A stretch of DNA of 64,000 nt from an uncultured Clostridia bacterium (GCA_902477755.1 CABSIK010000001.1:186001-250000), one strand, 5' to 3'. Positions 17,701 to 26,114 are shown, numbered from the stretch's first letter. Numbers and translations are program-made. Notes: generated by a model from the letters alone, not told the origin.

Positions 17701-19601
17701 CTGCGGATACACCGGTTAATATTGCCAATCCGGCTGATCTGAAAAAGCTCAGAGAAATGTTTCCAGGAAAAGAAGTATATATGGTGGCAGGCAGTGACGT
17801 TGTACAGAATGCATCCTCTTATCGGATGGAGCCGGAAGAAAACTCTATCATGACATTCCCTCATGTCATTTTCCGCAGAGAAACCCGAGAGGGCAAAGGC
17901 AATAAAGCCTCCTATGATATGATTCAGAATACCGTTGTGGAACTGAAATTGCCTACACATTTTGAGGACATCAGCTCTACAAGAATCCGTGAAAATATCG
18001 ACCATAACCGAGATATTTCCAATCTGATTGATACAGTGGCACAGAACTATATCTATGACCGCGGTCTATATTTAAGAGAACCTCAGTATAAACGGCTGCT
18101 TCAAACAAAATCAGTAGAAATCAAGCATGAAACCAATGGTAAAAACATTGGAGAAATCATCAGACAAGGGAATCTGGGCAGTGATGAAAGCGAAAGACTA
18201 TTCCATACTCTCCAAGAGCCTGGATGCACAGCCACCATCATATTCGATCAGGATGGCAAAGGCAGGCCAGATGCCATTATGCTTTACCGTCACATTTCCA
18301 CAACAGAGCTGTTTGGAGAATTTCAGGATATGATGACAGCCAGCTACATCCGTCAGCAGACATCTGGGAAAATCATATTGATTCTTGCAGCGTATATCAG
18401 GAATCGTTCCAAAATACCTGATCTGGAACAGATTTTGCTGACAGAAACCCTTGCAGAATGTTTGCGGCAGGATTTTACTTATACTGTATATAGTCCTAAA
18501 TACGGACAGATTTCCAAAAATATGAAGGATCTTTTGGAACGTCAGGGATTTATTCCTGTTCCGCTGCCCAACTTGCCTAGAGAAATCCATGTTGTGGATA
18601 TGAAGCAACCGGTAGTACTGTATCATAATGTGCAGACTGCCATCAAAGAACCTTTTAACGCAAATCCCAGAGTGCTTCGTGTTTTGGATGAAAGTCATAA
18701 AAGATTCCAGCGTGCCTTGACGAAACTGTATCCTGGAGAATTGGTGCTTTCTTTCAATGCAGGAATGATGTATAACCGCTTGATTGAGCTTATCACTGCT
18801 GCAAATGATATGCCGAAGGAACCATTGCCCGTGCGTACTTTAGGGAAGAATATGTGTGTTCCTTTCGGTAAAATTCTGAAAGGCATTGTCATTCCCAATA
18901 CGGTGACAAAGGTGCTTCACACAGATAAGGTCTTTGATTCTCGGATTCATGGTTTCCGAATCGCGGAGTTCCCAGAGTATCTGCCGCTGCGCTCTCAGGT
19001 TAAGACCATTAAGTCTTTCCGTCGGCCGGTAATTCTTGTGGATGATTTGCTTCATAAGGGTTACCGTATCCGAGAACTGGATCCACTTTTTAAAGAGGAA
19101 GAAGTGGAAATTGACCGTCTGATTGTTGGTATGCTTTCCGGTCGCGGCAAAGATCTCATGGAAATTCAGGGCAGAAAAGTAGAGAGTGCTTATTTTATTC
19201 CTTCCATGCGAATCTGGTTTGTGGAAACTTCTATGTATCCATTTATCGGTGGAGATGGTGTAGAAACAAGTGCGGATAAAACAAGCAATTTCCTGCATGG
19301 CGTCAATTTGATTCTGCCTTATGTGATGCCTGGCTTTATCAGAGGTGCATCGAAAGAAAACATTTACGATCTTTCCATGGTCTGTCTGCAAAATACAAAG
19401 GAAATCCTGACAGTTCTCGAAGAAGAATATCAGGCTTTGTATGAGCGTAATCTGACATTGGGGCGCTTAAGCGAGGTCATTATTTGGCCACGGATTCCGG
19501 ATAAAGGAAATTGTGTAGCTTACGATTATCATCTGCCGGCATCTGTATATCTGGAAAATGATATGGAACAGATGATCCGACTGGAACACCTTGTAAAATA
19601 A
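14757..19601 (+). CDS. Giant multidomain protein: HD hydrolase, helical repeats, NMNAT-like nucleotidyltransferase, PRTase-like end
   Basis: 1614 residues. About 175-300 is an HD phosphohydrolase-like domain (MLAHVAGVHH near 178, then AAHDIGKYG near 212). About 360-910 is alpha-helical and resembles HEAT/ARM repeats. About 917-1090 is a nucleotidyltransferase of the NadD/CoaD type, with GTFDPFTLGHKE at its start and SSTRIREN at its end. About 1138-1271 may be a degenerate GNAT fold. Near 1422-1437 RRPVILVDDLLHKGYR resembles the PRPP-binding motif of type I phosphoribosyltransferases, but with GYR instead of GxT. The start has AAGGGCGG seven bases upstream. HD (YqeK) and NadD proteins are usually separate neighbours, so the fusion is notable. 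It starts an operon with two likely nucleotide-cofactor proteins. The function is unknown; a role in NAD- or dinucleotide-related metabolism is inference. Confidence 0.8.
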   Translation: MDKKQLQLTYKELQNILTARDFLQYSGLHKKDVFAVMDKNTWMEAMEKLLMGEVSCRSVLNLCSSAMETFCGCRPKEGWLPALYSHMIRKIYPHRDDISATGEYEKAAAFYLECLRFFLKKEKERLPFSRTRDFEFATEEELKGSPYEEEYRRFLKCFSDAYLYELMRIGREIMPFDMLAHVAGVHHIAMHIARQLIKTGIPVDLPLISGAAAAHDIGKYGCRENEVRRIPYLHYYYTDLWCRVHDLPNIGHIAANHSTWDLELENLTVESLILIYADFRVKNNGYDEKGKEIMGFYSLASSFEVILNKLDNVDTVKENRYRHVYSRLEDFENYMKALGVNVDLTSCSLQPLPQRNPALLNIDETVDAFKNIAIDHNIRLMHKLSRELTFGDILETARSTRNWKDTRAYLNIFAEYFTYMNQRQKQMAMNFLYDLMFHREGDIRRQAADLLGNMIAHYDVEYGKELPQNVNVILDETDSFQLWKKYLDRIILPDHKVIDRHRRWLGYCLKRVVISLLENCKEEQRKKYVVPLLAYYQELGWIDETAFILLDTMPSIPMVLLDNEERNVCFRFMEHFASRDVLEIQAAILLNLCEMAPAFSESKEFLHTVNGVLDVVPVKEEKALAYLAYEIRKNCGLPQKNKAAYQEIFEDSAVVSDIFLDNLKAATPWKIKIINMRLLYDRICSGITMPKLHVATHLSNLLKVSEQVSVRHAAGETLVKLAPILSWDQRNEVAIELTKGLEIGEFEFSKYIPQYLGEFVLFLHPKELDEFIKDLERLQNSTNDRIASVALDTFGVMLQHYGQYQSRFPEPAKVYEDRRKKIMGMILKGFANYQENVKREAFWVVGHELFAQDYLSMQEKKNLFGFFSKKMLMLVEQDEDSELTFFSHTAGWNSVYHFISAYIFQEKKFAFSEPQKIAFFPGTFDPFTLGHKEIAREIRDLGFTVYLALDEFSWSKKAQPHRVRRRILDMSVANEENIFLFPADTPVNIANPADLKKLREMFPGKEVYMVAGSDVVQNASSYRMEPEENSIMTFPHVIFRRETREGKGNKASYDMIQNTVVELKLPTHFEDISSTRIRENIDHNRDISNLIDTVAQNYIYDRGLYLREPQYKRLLQTKSVEIKHETNGKNIGEIIRQGNLGSDESERLFHTLQEPGCTATIIFDQDGKGRPDAIMLYRHISTTELFGEFQDMMTASYIRQQTSGKIILILAAYIRNRSKIPDLEQILLTETLAECLRQDFTYTVYSPKYGQISKNMKDLLERQGFIPVPLPNLPREIHVVDMKQPVVLYHNVQTAIKEPFNANPRVLRVLDESHKRFQRALTKLYPGELVLSFNAGMMYNRLIELITAANDMPKEPLPVRTLGKNMCVPFGKILKGIVIPNTVTKVLHTDKVFDSRIHGFRIAEFPEYLPLRSQVKTIKSFRRPVILVDDLLHKGYRIRELDPLFKEEEVEIDRLIVGMLSGRGKDLMEIQGRKVESAYFIPSMRIWFVETSMYPFIGGDGVETSADKTSNFLHGVNLILPYVMPGFIRGASKENIYDLSMVCLQNTKEILTVLEEEYQALYERNLTLGRLSEVIIWPRIPDKGNCVAYDYHLPASVYLENDMEQMIRLEHLVK

Positions 19602-19611
19602 GGAGGATGTT

Positions 19612-20802
19612 ATGGAACAGAAAATCATTGGAACAACCACTGTGTTTTTCACAGAACGGTGTCGGGAGAGAAATAAAGGAATTTTGACATTGACCCATCC
19701 GGCAATGCTGGCGGAAGAAGAAACCCTGCATTGGCTGGACAGCACCCATTTGGATGATATTGCTGCAAATATGGATACGGACCTGCGGACAGCGGCAGAA
19801 AATGCTCTGTCCAAAGGATCTGTCCTTTTGGCGAATACTGCATGGAAAACAGCGGAAGAATGGGAAAAATGGATTCAGAAAGATAATAAGAAGAAAAAAC
19901 GAGTACATCTGCTTGCATTGGGTGATGTGGGCAGTACTGTGCTGACAGCCTTGAAACTTATGGGCGGTGATTGTATTGAGACATTGGGAATTTATGATAT
20001 GAATCCTAATGTTTGTGCTCGCTGGGAAACTGAACTTAATCAGGCTGCTTTTCCGTGGGAATATGATGCATTGCCAACAGTTGAGATTTTGGCAGAAGAT
20101 CAGCTTTTTGACTGCGATATGTTTATTTTCTGTGCCTCCAAAGGTATTCCGCCCGTTGGTTCACGGGTACAGGATGTACGCATGGTACAGTATGAAGCCA
20201 ATAAAGGCATTATCTCTGTTTTTGCGAAAAAGGCAAGAGCCGCAAGCTTTGAAGGTTTGTTTGCTGTTGTTTCTGATCCAGTAGATCCTCTTTGCCGCGC
20301 AGCTTTTCTTGCCAGCAATGAAGACGAAGCAGGCAACTTTGATGGCAAAGGACTTCGCCCCGAACAAGTACAGGGATATGGGCTTGGCGTCATGAACGCA
20401 AGAGCAGCTTATTACGCAAAACAAAATCCAGAATTTGCGGATTTCCTGACAGAAGGCAGAGCATTTGGCCCTCATGGACAGGATCTTGTCATTGCAAACA
20501 GCATTGCTAACTATGATGATGAACGTTCCAGAGCCTTGACAAAACTTGCCATCGAAGCCAACTTGCGTATGCGGGAACTGGGCTTTAAGCCTTATGTAGC
20601 ACCTGCCATTTCTTCTGCGGCTATTTCTTTGCTGCTGACACTGCGCGGAGAATGGCATTACAGTTCAAATTTTTTGGATGGCGTGTACATGGGCAGCAAA
20701 AACAGAACAACATTGGGTGTGGAAATTGAGTCTCTATCCCTGCCAGATGCGTTATTCCAAAGAATCCAAAAAGCCTATGATGGACTGGAGGCGATTCGAT
20801 GA
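19612..20802 (+). CDS. Lactate/malate dehydrogenase-like NAD-binding protein
   Basis: 396 residues, longer than the usual 310-330 because of about 95 extra N-terminal residues. A Rossmann nucleotide-binding segment starts near 101 (VHLLALGDVGSTVLTALKLMGG), with an acidic residue at the end of strand two (GIYDMN) as in NAD-preferring enzymes. VSDPVDPLCRAAF matches the conserved NPxD region and EGRAFGPHGQDLVIANS resembles the active-site GEHGDS loop with its catalytic His. The substrate is not predictable: it may be a divergent 2-hydroxyacid dehydrogenase. AGGAGG precedes the ATG, the gap to the upstream giant gene is 10 bases, and the stop overlaps the next start by 4 bases, so the three genes form one operon. 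Confidence 0.75.
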   Translation: MEQKIIGTTTVFFTERCRERNKGILTLTHPAMLAEEETLHWLDSTHLDDIAANMDTDLRTAAENALSKGSVLLANTAWKTAEEWEKWIQKDNKKKKRVHLLALGDVGSTVLTALKLMGGDCIETLGIYDMNPNVCARWETELNQAAFPWEYDALPTVEILAEDQLFDCDMFIFCASKGIPPVGSRVQDVRMVQYEANKGIISVFAKKARAASFEGLFAVVSDPVDPLCRAAFLASNEDEAGNFDGKGLRPEQVQGYGLGVMNARAAYYAKQNPEFADFLTEGRAFGPHGQDLVIANSIANYDDERSRALTKLAIEANLRMRELGFKPYVAPAISSAAISLLLTLRGEWHYSSNFLDGVYMGSKNRTTLGVEIESLSLPDALFQRIQKAYDGLEAIR

Positions 20803-21863
20803 AAGAGACGTTGACCATCGTATATCCCCAATGTGAGGACGCTAGAAAAACAAAGCGGTTGGAAAAGCTGCTGGAGGAAATCTATCGCTCTTATGACTGC
20901 ACTGTTATTCGGCGTTTGGATGAATTTCATTCCTTAGAAGGAAAGCGGTTGCTTTTTGCCATTCCATTAGGTATTTCCGGCATCAATCTGGAATATTTTC
21001 GGTTTCTGAAATATATGCGCACTCATCCAGAAATGCTGAAAGGGTGCGTAGGTTCCATTCTGGTGGATGGCGAAAGTGAACTGTATACTAAATCAGTGGC
21101 ACGAGAACTCATGTTTACAGCTAATGCCTGTGGCTGTGCTTTTCCGGGGCGCGGAATGGTAGAAGGTACAGGATCCTTACAGAATTTCAATATCCAAGCA
21201 ATGCAGCAGGATCTGGACAATATGGGGGCATATCAGGCAGCGGCAAAACGGCTGGTGGCACAGCTTCTGGATTTTAAACCAAACCCTAAAAAAGAAACCA
21301 ATATTCTGGTGCTTCATGCAAGCAATCACAAAACTTCCAATACTTCCATGCTTTGGGATATGATCAAAAAAGATCTGCGCCATTGTAAGATTACAGAGAT
21401 TTCTCTGCGTAATGGCACTGTACATGACTGCTCTGGATGTCCTTTTAAAATGTGTATGCATTTTAGCGAAAAGTCCAGTTGTTATTATGGTGGGGTAATT
21501 GTAGAACAGGTATATCCTGCCATTGAGGCATGTGATGCTGTTGTGCTGCTCTGTCCTAATTATAATGATGCTCTCAGTGCGAATCTGACTGCTTTTATCA
21601 ATCGTTTGACAGCTTTGTTCCGGAAAAATCAGTTTTATGAAAAAAGCATTTTCGCTTTGGTTGTTTCTGGATACAGCGGCGGCAATATTGTGGCGGAACA
21701 GGTCATCAGTGCCATGAGTATGAATAAGACATTCCGTTTGCCTCCATATTTTGCTATGTTGGAGACAGCAAATAATCCAGCAAGTATTATGGAGGTGGAG
21801 GATATTCAGCAAAAAGCCGCAGCATTTGCAGAAAATATGATGCGAGTTTTGGTGCAAGAATAA
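20799..21863 (+). CDS. Flavodoxin-like / NAD(P)H-dependent FMN reductase family protein
   Basis: 354 residues. The C-terminal half (about 166-354) starts with NILVLHASNHKTSNTSML, the phosphate-binding loop of the NADPH-dependent FMN reductase/flavodoxin fold. It then shows CSGCPFKMCMHFSEKSSCYYGG, a cysteine-rich loop seen in iron-sulfur flavoproteins, and CPNYNDALSANLTAFINRL. The N-terminal 160 residues look like a second, divergent flavodoxin-type domain. It overlaps the dehydrogenase-like gene by ATGA. The expected cofactor is FMN, but the electron partner is unknown. A terminator follows, so this ends the operon. Confidence 0.75.
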   Translation: MKETLTIVYPQCEDARKTKRLEKLLEEIYRSYDCTVIRRLDEFHSLEGKRLLFAIPLGISGINLEYFRFLKYMRTHPEMLKGCVGSILVDGESELYTKSVARELMFTANACGCAFPGRGMVEGTGSLQNFNIQAMQQDLDNMGAYQAAAKRLVAQLLDFKPNPKKETNILVLHASNHKTSNTSMLWDMIKKDLRHCKITEISLRNGTVHDCSGCPFKMCMHFSEKSSCYYGGVIVEQVYPAIEACDAVVLLCPNYNDALSANLTAFINRLTALFRKNQFYEKSIFALVVSGYSGGNIVAEQVISAMSMNKTFRLPPYFAMLETANNPASIMEVEDIQQKAAAFAENMMRVLVQE

Positions 21864-21871
21864 GAATCAAA

Positions 21872-21915
21872 CAAGACAAACCTTTGTTCAAAACTGAGGT
21901 TTGTCTTGATTTCTA
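21872..21915 (+). terminator. Terminator of the 14757-21863 operon
   Basis: A 12-bp perfect stem (21872-21883 with 21897-21908) around a 13-base loop, followed by a T-rich stretch. Confidence 0.82.
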
Positions 21916-22037
21916 TTAAAAAATGCTGTATATTGTTCTTTTAACATACAATGCAGAATAACCATAAAAAATAAGCAAATACGCAGAAGAAAAAGTGCTG
22001 AGTTTTGTGAAAACTATGGAAAATGTATGGTTTTTAC

Positions 22038-22066
22038 TTGTCAACCGCTTTTGGCTATGATAATAT
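22038..22066 (+). promoter_or_regulatory. Promoter of guaA
   Basis: TTGTCA (22038-22043), 17-base spacer, TAATAT (22061-22066). The roughly 75-base leader contains a GC-rich hairpin near 22080-22100 but no purine riboswitch core that I can recognise. Confidence 0.65.
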
Positions 22067-22150
22067 GAAATCAGGCAGGTCGTCGTTTGCAGCGGCGGCT
22101 TTTCTTGATAAAGCGTGAACCTTTAGTAACAAGAGATATGGAGGAAGACA

Positions 22151-23689
22151 ATGAATCGTGAAATGATTATTATTCTGGATTTTGGCGGCCAGTATAATCA
22201 GCTGATTGCCAGACGTGTCAGAGAACATCACGTTTACTGTGAAATCATGCCTTGGAATAAACCCATTGAGGAGATCAAGGCAAAAAATCCTAAGGGGATT
22301 ATCTTTACAGGGGGCCCCAACAGTGTATATGATGAAAAATCCCCTCATTGCGATCCTGCAATTTTTGAATTGGGTGTACCCGTTCTTGGGATCTGCTATG
22401 GCTGCCAGTTGATGGCGTATACTCTGGGCGGCAAAGTAGGCAATGCCAACGAAAAGAGCGAATATGGCAAAACAGAAGTTACATTCGATACCAACAGCAA
22501 ACTGCTGAAAGGCATTGATGAAAAAGAAATCTGCTGGATGAGTCATACTGACTTTGTTACAGAATTGCCTGAAGGCTTCCGCATCATTGGTAAAACTGCA
22601 ACTTGTCCTGCAGCTGCTATTGAATGCCCTGAAAAAGGCTTCTATGGGGTACAGTTCCATCCTGAAGTAAATCATACCCCTAAGGGTACCAATATGATCC
22701 ATAACTTCCTGTATGAAGTTTGCGGATGCAGCGGTGACTGGACAATGACAAACTACATCGAAGATCAGATCCAGAAGATCAGAGAACAGGTTGGTGACGG
22801 CAAAGCACTTTGTGCATTGTCCGGCGGTGTTGACTCCAGTGTTGTAGCTGCTCTGGTTTCCAAAGCAATTGGCAAACAGCTGACTTGCGTTTTTGTTGAC
22901 CATGGCCTGATGCGTAAAAACGAAGGGGATGAAGTAGAAGCAGCATTTGCGAATATGTTCGATTCTCATTTTGTAAGAGCCAATGCACAGGAACGTTTCC
23001 TGAGCAAGCTGAAAGGCATTACAGATCCTGAAGCAAAAAGAAAAACTATCGGTGAAGAATTCATCCGTGTATTCGAAGATGAAGCGAAAAAGATTGGTAA
23101 AGTAGATTTCCTGGTACAGGGCACCATCTATCCTGACGTAATTGAAAGCGGTTTGGGTGATTCTGCTGTCATCAAATCTCACCACAATGTAGGCGGTCTG
23201 CCTTCCGTTGTAGATTTTGAAGAACTCATCGAACCCCTGCGTCTGCTGTTCAAAGATGAAGTGCGTCAGATGGGTCTGGAACTGGGTCTGCCTGAACATC
23301 TGGTATGGCGTCAGCCTTTCCCTGGCCCTGGTCTGGGTATCCGTGTAATCGGTGAAGTAACAGAAGATAAACTGGAAATCCTGAGAGAAGCTGATGCGAT
23401 TTTCCGTGAAGAAATTGCAAAAGCAGGTCTGGACAGAAGCATTAACCAGTACTTTGCTGTTATTACAGATGTACGTTCCGTTGGTGTTATGGGTGATTTC
23501 AGAACATACGACTATACCATCGCGCTGCGCGGCGTAACAACTACAGACTTTATGACTGCTGATTGGGCTAGAATTCCTTATGATGTATTGGATCGTATCT
23601 CTGTCAGAATCGTAAATGAAGTAAAACATGTAAATCGTATTGTGTACGATATTACTTCTAAGCCACCTGCAACAATTGAGTGGGAATAA
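22151..23689 (+). CDS. guaA: GMP synthase (glutamine-hydrolysing)
   Basis: 512 residues. It converts XMP to GMP with glutamine and ATP. The N-terminal class I glutaminase domain has VLGICYGCQLMAYTLGG with the nucleophile Cys near residue 81 and QFHPEVNHT. The ATP-pyrophosphatase loop ALSGGVDSSV lies near 224-233, and the C-terminal dimerisation domain ends with DITSKPPATIEWE, the normal GuaA terminus. The start has GGAGGA five bases upstream. It is monocistronic, with its own promoter and terminator, but is the fifth glutamine-consuming amidotransferase function in this block. Confidence 0.97.
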   Translation: MNREMIIILDFGGQYNQLIARRVREHHVYCEIMPWNKPIEEIKAKNPKGIIFTGGPNSVYDEKSPHCDPAIFELGVPVLGICYGCQLMAYTLGGKVGNANEKSEYGKTEVTFDTNSKLLKGIDEKEICWMSHTDFVTELPEGFRIIGKTATCPAAAIECPEKGFYGVQFHPEVNHTPKGTNMIHNFLYEVCGCSGDWTMTNYIEDQIQKIREQVGDGKALCALSGGVDSSVVAALVSKAIGKQLTCVFVDHGLMRKNEGDEVEAAFANMFDSHFVRANAQERFLSKLKGITDPEAKRKTIGEEFIRVFEDEAKKIGKVDFLVQGTIYPDVIESGLGDSAVIKSHHNVGGLPSVVDFEELIEPLRLLFKDEVRQMGLELGLPEHLVWRQPFPGPGLGIRVIGEVTEDKLEILREADAIFREEIAKAGLDRSINQYFAVITDVRSVGVMGDFRTYDYTIALRGVTTTDFMTADWARIPYDVLDRISVRIVNEVKHVNRIVYDITSKPPATIEWE

Positions 23690-23703
23690 TTTGACAGTAA
23701 TAT

Positions 23704-23746
23704 AAAAGAGAGCAAACTGACTTATTTGTCAGCTTGCTCTTTTTAT
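23704..23746 (+). terminator. Terminator of guaA
   Basis: Stem of about 13 bp with one A-C mismatch (arms near 23707-23720 and 23727-23740), followed by a T-run. Confidence 0.85.
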
Positions 23747-23749
23747 ATG

Positions 23750-24672
23750 CTGAATAGTTATGATAAAGCTCCTAAATTCAACCGCGGATAGATATAATAC
23801 TTTTGTATAAGTAGAAAACACCTAGGCTATATTGAAATTTGTCTTGCAACCACTTCATATATGGTTTTGATTCGTACAGCAACTGTAATCGAGTGTGTAG
23901 TTAAAAAGCTACCGGCACGAGTCAATGTATTGTTTGGAGAACGAACATATATCACTTCTAGCCACAATAAATATGCAAATTTATCTATTGCTTTTTTCAC
24001 AGATTTTACTATGTTGTACATTTGCAACGCATATATGAAGCTCAGAAAGGAAATTGGAGAACATGCTTAACCTTTGAATAAAAGAAAAAGCGATATTGAT
24101 TAGCTATTTTATCGCAAACTGAGCGTAGTCTAGCAAATGTTTTTGCTATTGTAGTTATTACAATTACAAATAAACAAAAAAGTTTGATATCTTTTGTTAA
24201 AGAAGCAGTTAAGTTGGAATTACAAAAACAGAGCAGATTAATTCTTTTCATTTTTGTAACTGCAATTGGTCGCTAACAGAATCATTTGATACAATACGTA
24301 TTAGTACTTTCTTTTTATTATGTCAAAAGGGTTATTATTATGTTTTCTTTTACAAGCCCAAAAAGCGCATCTACCTATTTCTCTTGATGTAATCCATATA
24401 ATCTTTCTGCGGCTGAAAACGGTAGAATCACCAATTAGTCAATGTTGTTCGCAAATGTGATTCGCTATTTTGCTTCTATACACTTAGATATTGCGCTGTA
24501 TGTTTATCAAGGAAGAATCTTTAGAAGTATTTTACAGCTAAAATATCATTGCAACAGACTTGAACTTTACAGCATTCCATCAAATCTTATCATTGAAGAA
24601 TCCTATTTACAGACTTTTCTTCATATCTCCAAATACCTTATTTTTGCTTCTGACATTGCATTTCTATTTGTT
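23750..24672. other. AT-rich stretch without a convincing gene
   Basis: About 920 bases with only short open frames lacking ribosome sites. Some stretches look like old coding sequence (for example about 24099-24270 on plus, open for over 50 codons), but no family could be identified. I interpret it as decayed accessory DNA. No RNA gene or ordered repeat was seen. Confidence 0.45.
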
Positions 24673-25464
24673 CTAGTTAAAATCTCTTTCACACAGCAAA
24701 TCATTTATTACAATAAGCAACTGTTTGATATGGTTGTCAGATACTCCATCAGCGATTTGAAGATATTTATCAACCCCAACTTGTTTACTATGAGCTATGC
24801 CGTTTCTCAAATGGGTAAAGCTATCTTCTTTTTTTGAAGGGTCTTTTTGGGATGGATAAAATGCAACAAATGGATATCTGTTCCTATTTTTTCCGAAGTA
24901 ATCATGAACACGTTGTTGCGATATAGGTGTAGAGATAAGGCTTGCCATAATATCATATAATCCCATAAATTGAATTACTTTATGTGGGCTGTGCAATATC
25001 CAAAATAATTCCTTATATAGTGCTTGATTTTCTTGAAAGTTGGTATTGTGTTCCATTCCACATTCATAAAGAGATTTTGCAGATAAAGTTTTAAACATAA
25101 AAAGCTCATCCTTGAGTTTTAAACTATCACGTAATTCAGCTCGAGAACCATCCGCATTCATTATGAGTTCACGAACACAGTAAGGTTGGAGAATGGGTAA
25201 TTCAGAATGTGAAATCAGGTTAAAGCAAATACGCTCTAATTCAATTTCAACTTCACTGATATAATCTTTAGCTTCTTTGCCATCCAAAAAATAAAAGGTT
25301 ATATCTGTTATATGATCGCTAATATAAACTGATTTTAGAAATGGATGATCATGGTAAATATAAGGATCATTATCACATAAAGTATATTCAAAATGATTCC
25401 CATTTATATTGGCTTTGTTTTTGCGATTGAATCCGTACATTGAATATTTAATATAACTATTCAT
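24673..25464 (-). CDS. HEPN-type protein, putative RNase or defence-related
   Basis: 263 residues with a clear AAAGGAG site six bases before the ATG. No full-length family is recognised. Near the C-terminus HLRNGIAHSKQ contains R220-N-x-x-x-H225, the Rx4-6H signature of HEPN domains with the usual polar residue after Arg. The helical segments around it fit an ApeA/abi-like C-terminal HEPN. The N-terminal half is rich in aromatic and acidic residues and beta-prone. HEPN proteins are often metal-independent RNases in toxin or phage-defence systems, but others are structural. No antitoxin (MNT) or effector partner gene is next to it. The gene stands alone in an AT-rich accessory-looking stretch, which suggests horizontal acquisition. 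Confidence 0.65.
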   Translation of the reverse strand: MNSYIKYSMYGFNRKNKANINGNHFEYTLCDNDPYIYHDHPFLKSVYISDHITDITFYFLDGKEAKDYISEVEIELERICFNLISHSELPILQPYCVRELIMNADGSRAELRDSLKLKDELFMFKTLSAKSLYECGMEHNTNFQENQALYKELFWILHSPHKVIQFMGLYDIMASLISTPISQQRVHDYFGKNRNRYPFVAFYPSQKDPSKKEDSFTHLRNGIAHSKQVGVDKYLQIADGVSDNHIKQLLIVINDLLCERDFN

Positions 25465-26056
25465 TATATGCTCCTTTCTTTAAACTGCTTGGGCAGTCAA
25501 AAAATTTTGCTTTATGATAGCAGAAAATAGTTTATATTTCAATTGTGATAGGATATTTTCAAGGCAATTTATTCTAAATATCTGATCAAACTACCGGATA
25601 ACGGGTGGTTTTGATTTCAATTAACCCATAGAGCCTAATTTTTCATTATATGATTTGAAGAATTTCATATTTTATCTTTAAGCAAGAAATACTAATCTCG
25701 TTGCAATAAAATTTTGTTATATTTTTTTTAAATAGTAATCAAAGCAAATCTATGTATTCAATACAAAAAAAGAAAGGTATCTTGTCATTTCTAACTATAT
25801 CATATTTGAACTATATGAATTGTTTGGACTAAAATCAAAAAGAAATAGTAGTGAGTAACACCGCATATAAAGAATTTAACAGATATCAAATACCAAATGA
25901 ACTACCCTTCTAAATATGTGACAGAATATACATCTTTAACAATGAGATTTACGTTTTTTAGACGGAATTTTTCCAGTTAGCATACAGGTGTACATGGACA
26001 CAAATCAAAATTGATTACACAAGTAGGCATTCCAAAATTTAGTACAAGACACATTG
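25465..26056. other. AT-rich intergenic stretch with one strong hairpin
   Basis: No gene is supported. A hairpin of 11 pairs with one bulge lies at 25584-25614, perhaps the terminator of a lost plus-strand gene. A GTTAGC half-site at 25976-25981 matches the downstream promoter palindromes. Confidence 0.4.
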
Positions 26057-26114
26057 TTGACAAAATGAGTTAGCATATGGTAACATGTTCGAGAAAAAGT
26101 TAGCGGCCACTAAC
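26057..26114 (+). promoter_or_regulatory. Promoter of the siderophore importer with two operator-like palindromes
   Basis: TTGACA (26057-26062), 18-base spacer, TAACAT (26081-26086). Two sites of the form GTTAGC-N6-TAAC lie at 26069-26084 (over spacer and -10) and 26099-26114 (just after the start), exactly 30 bases apart. The pattern does not match a clostridial Fur box. It may bind a DtxR-like or other metal regulator. Confidence 0.6.

Noticed and set aside
22067..22150. Purine riboswitch before guaA
   Set aside because: The leader has a GC hairpin but none of the conserved loop or junction bases of purine aptamers.
22055..23629. 524-codon minus-strand open frame opposite guaA
   Set aside because: Shadow of guaA for the same reason.
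24442..24837. 131-codon plus-strand open frame
   Set aside because: No ribosome site, overlaps the 3' end of the HEPN gene on the other strand, and has no recognisable motif.
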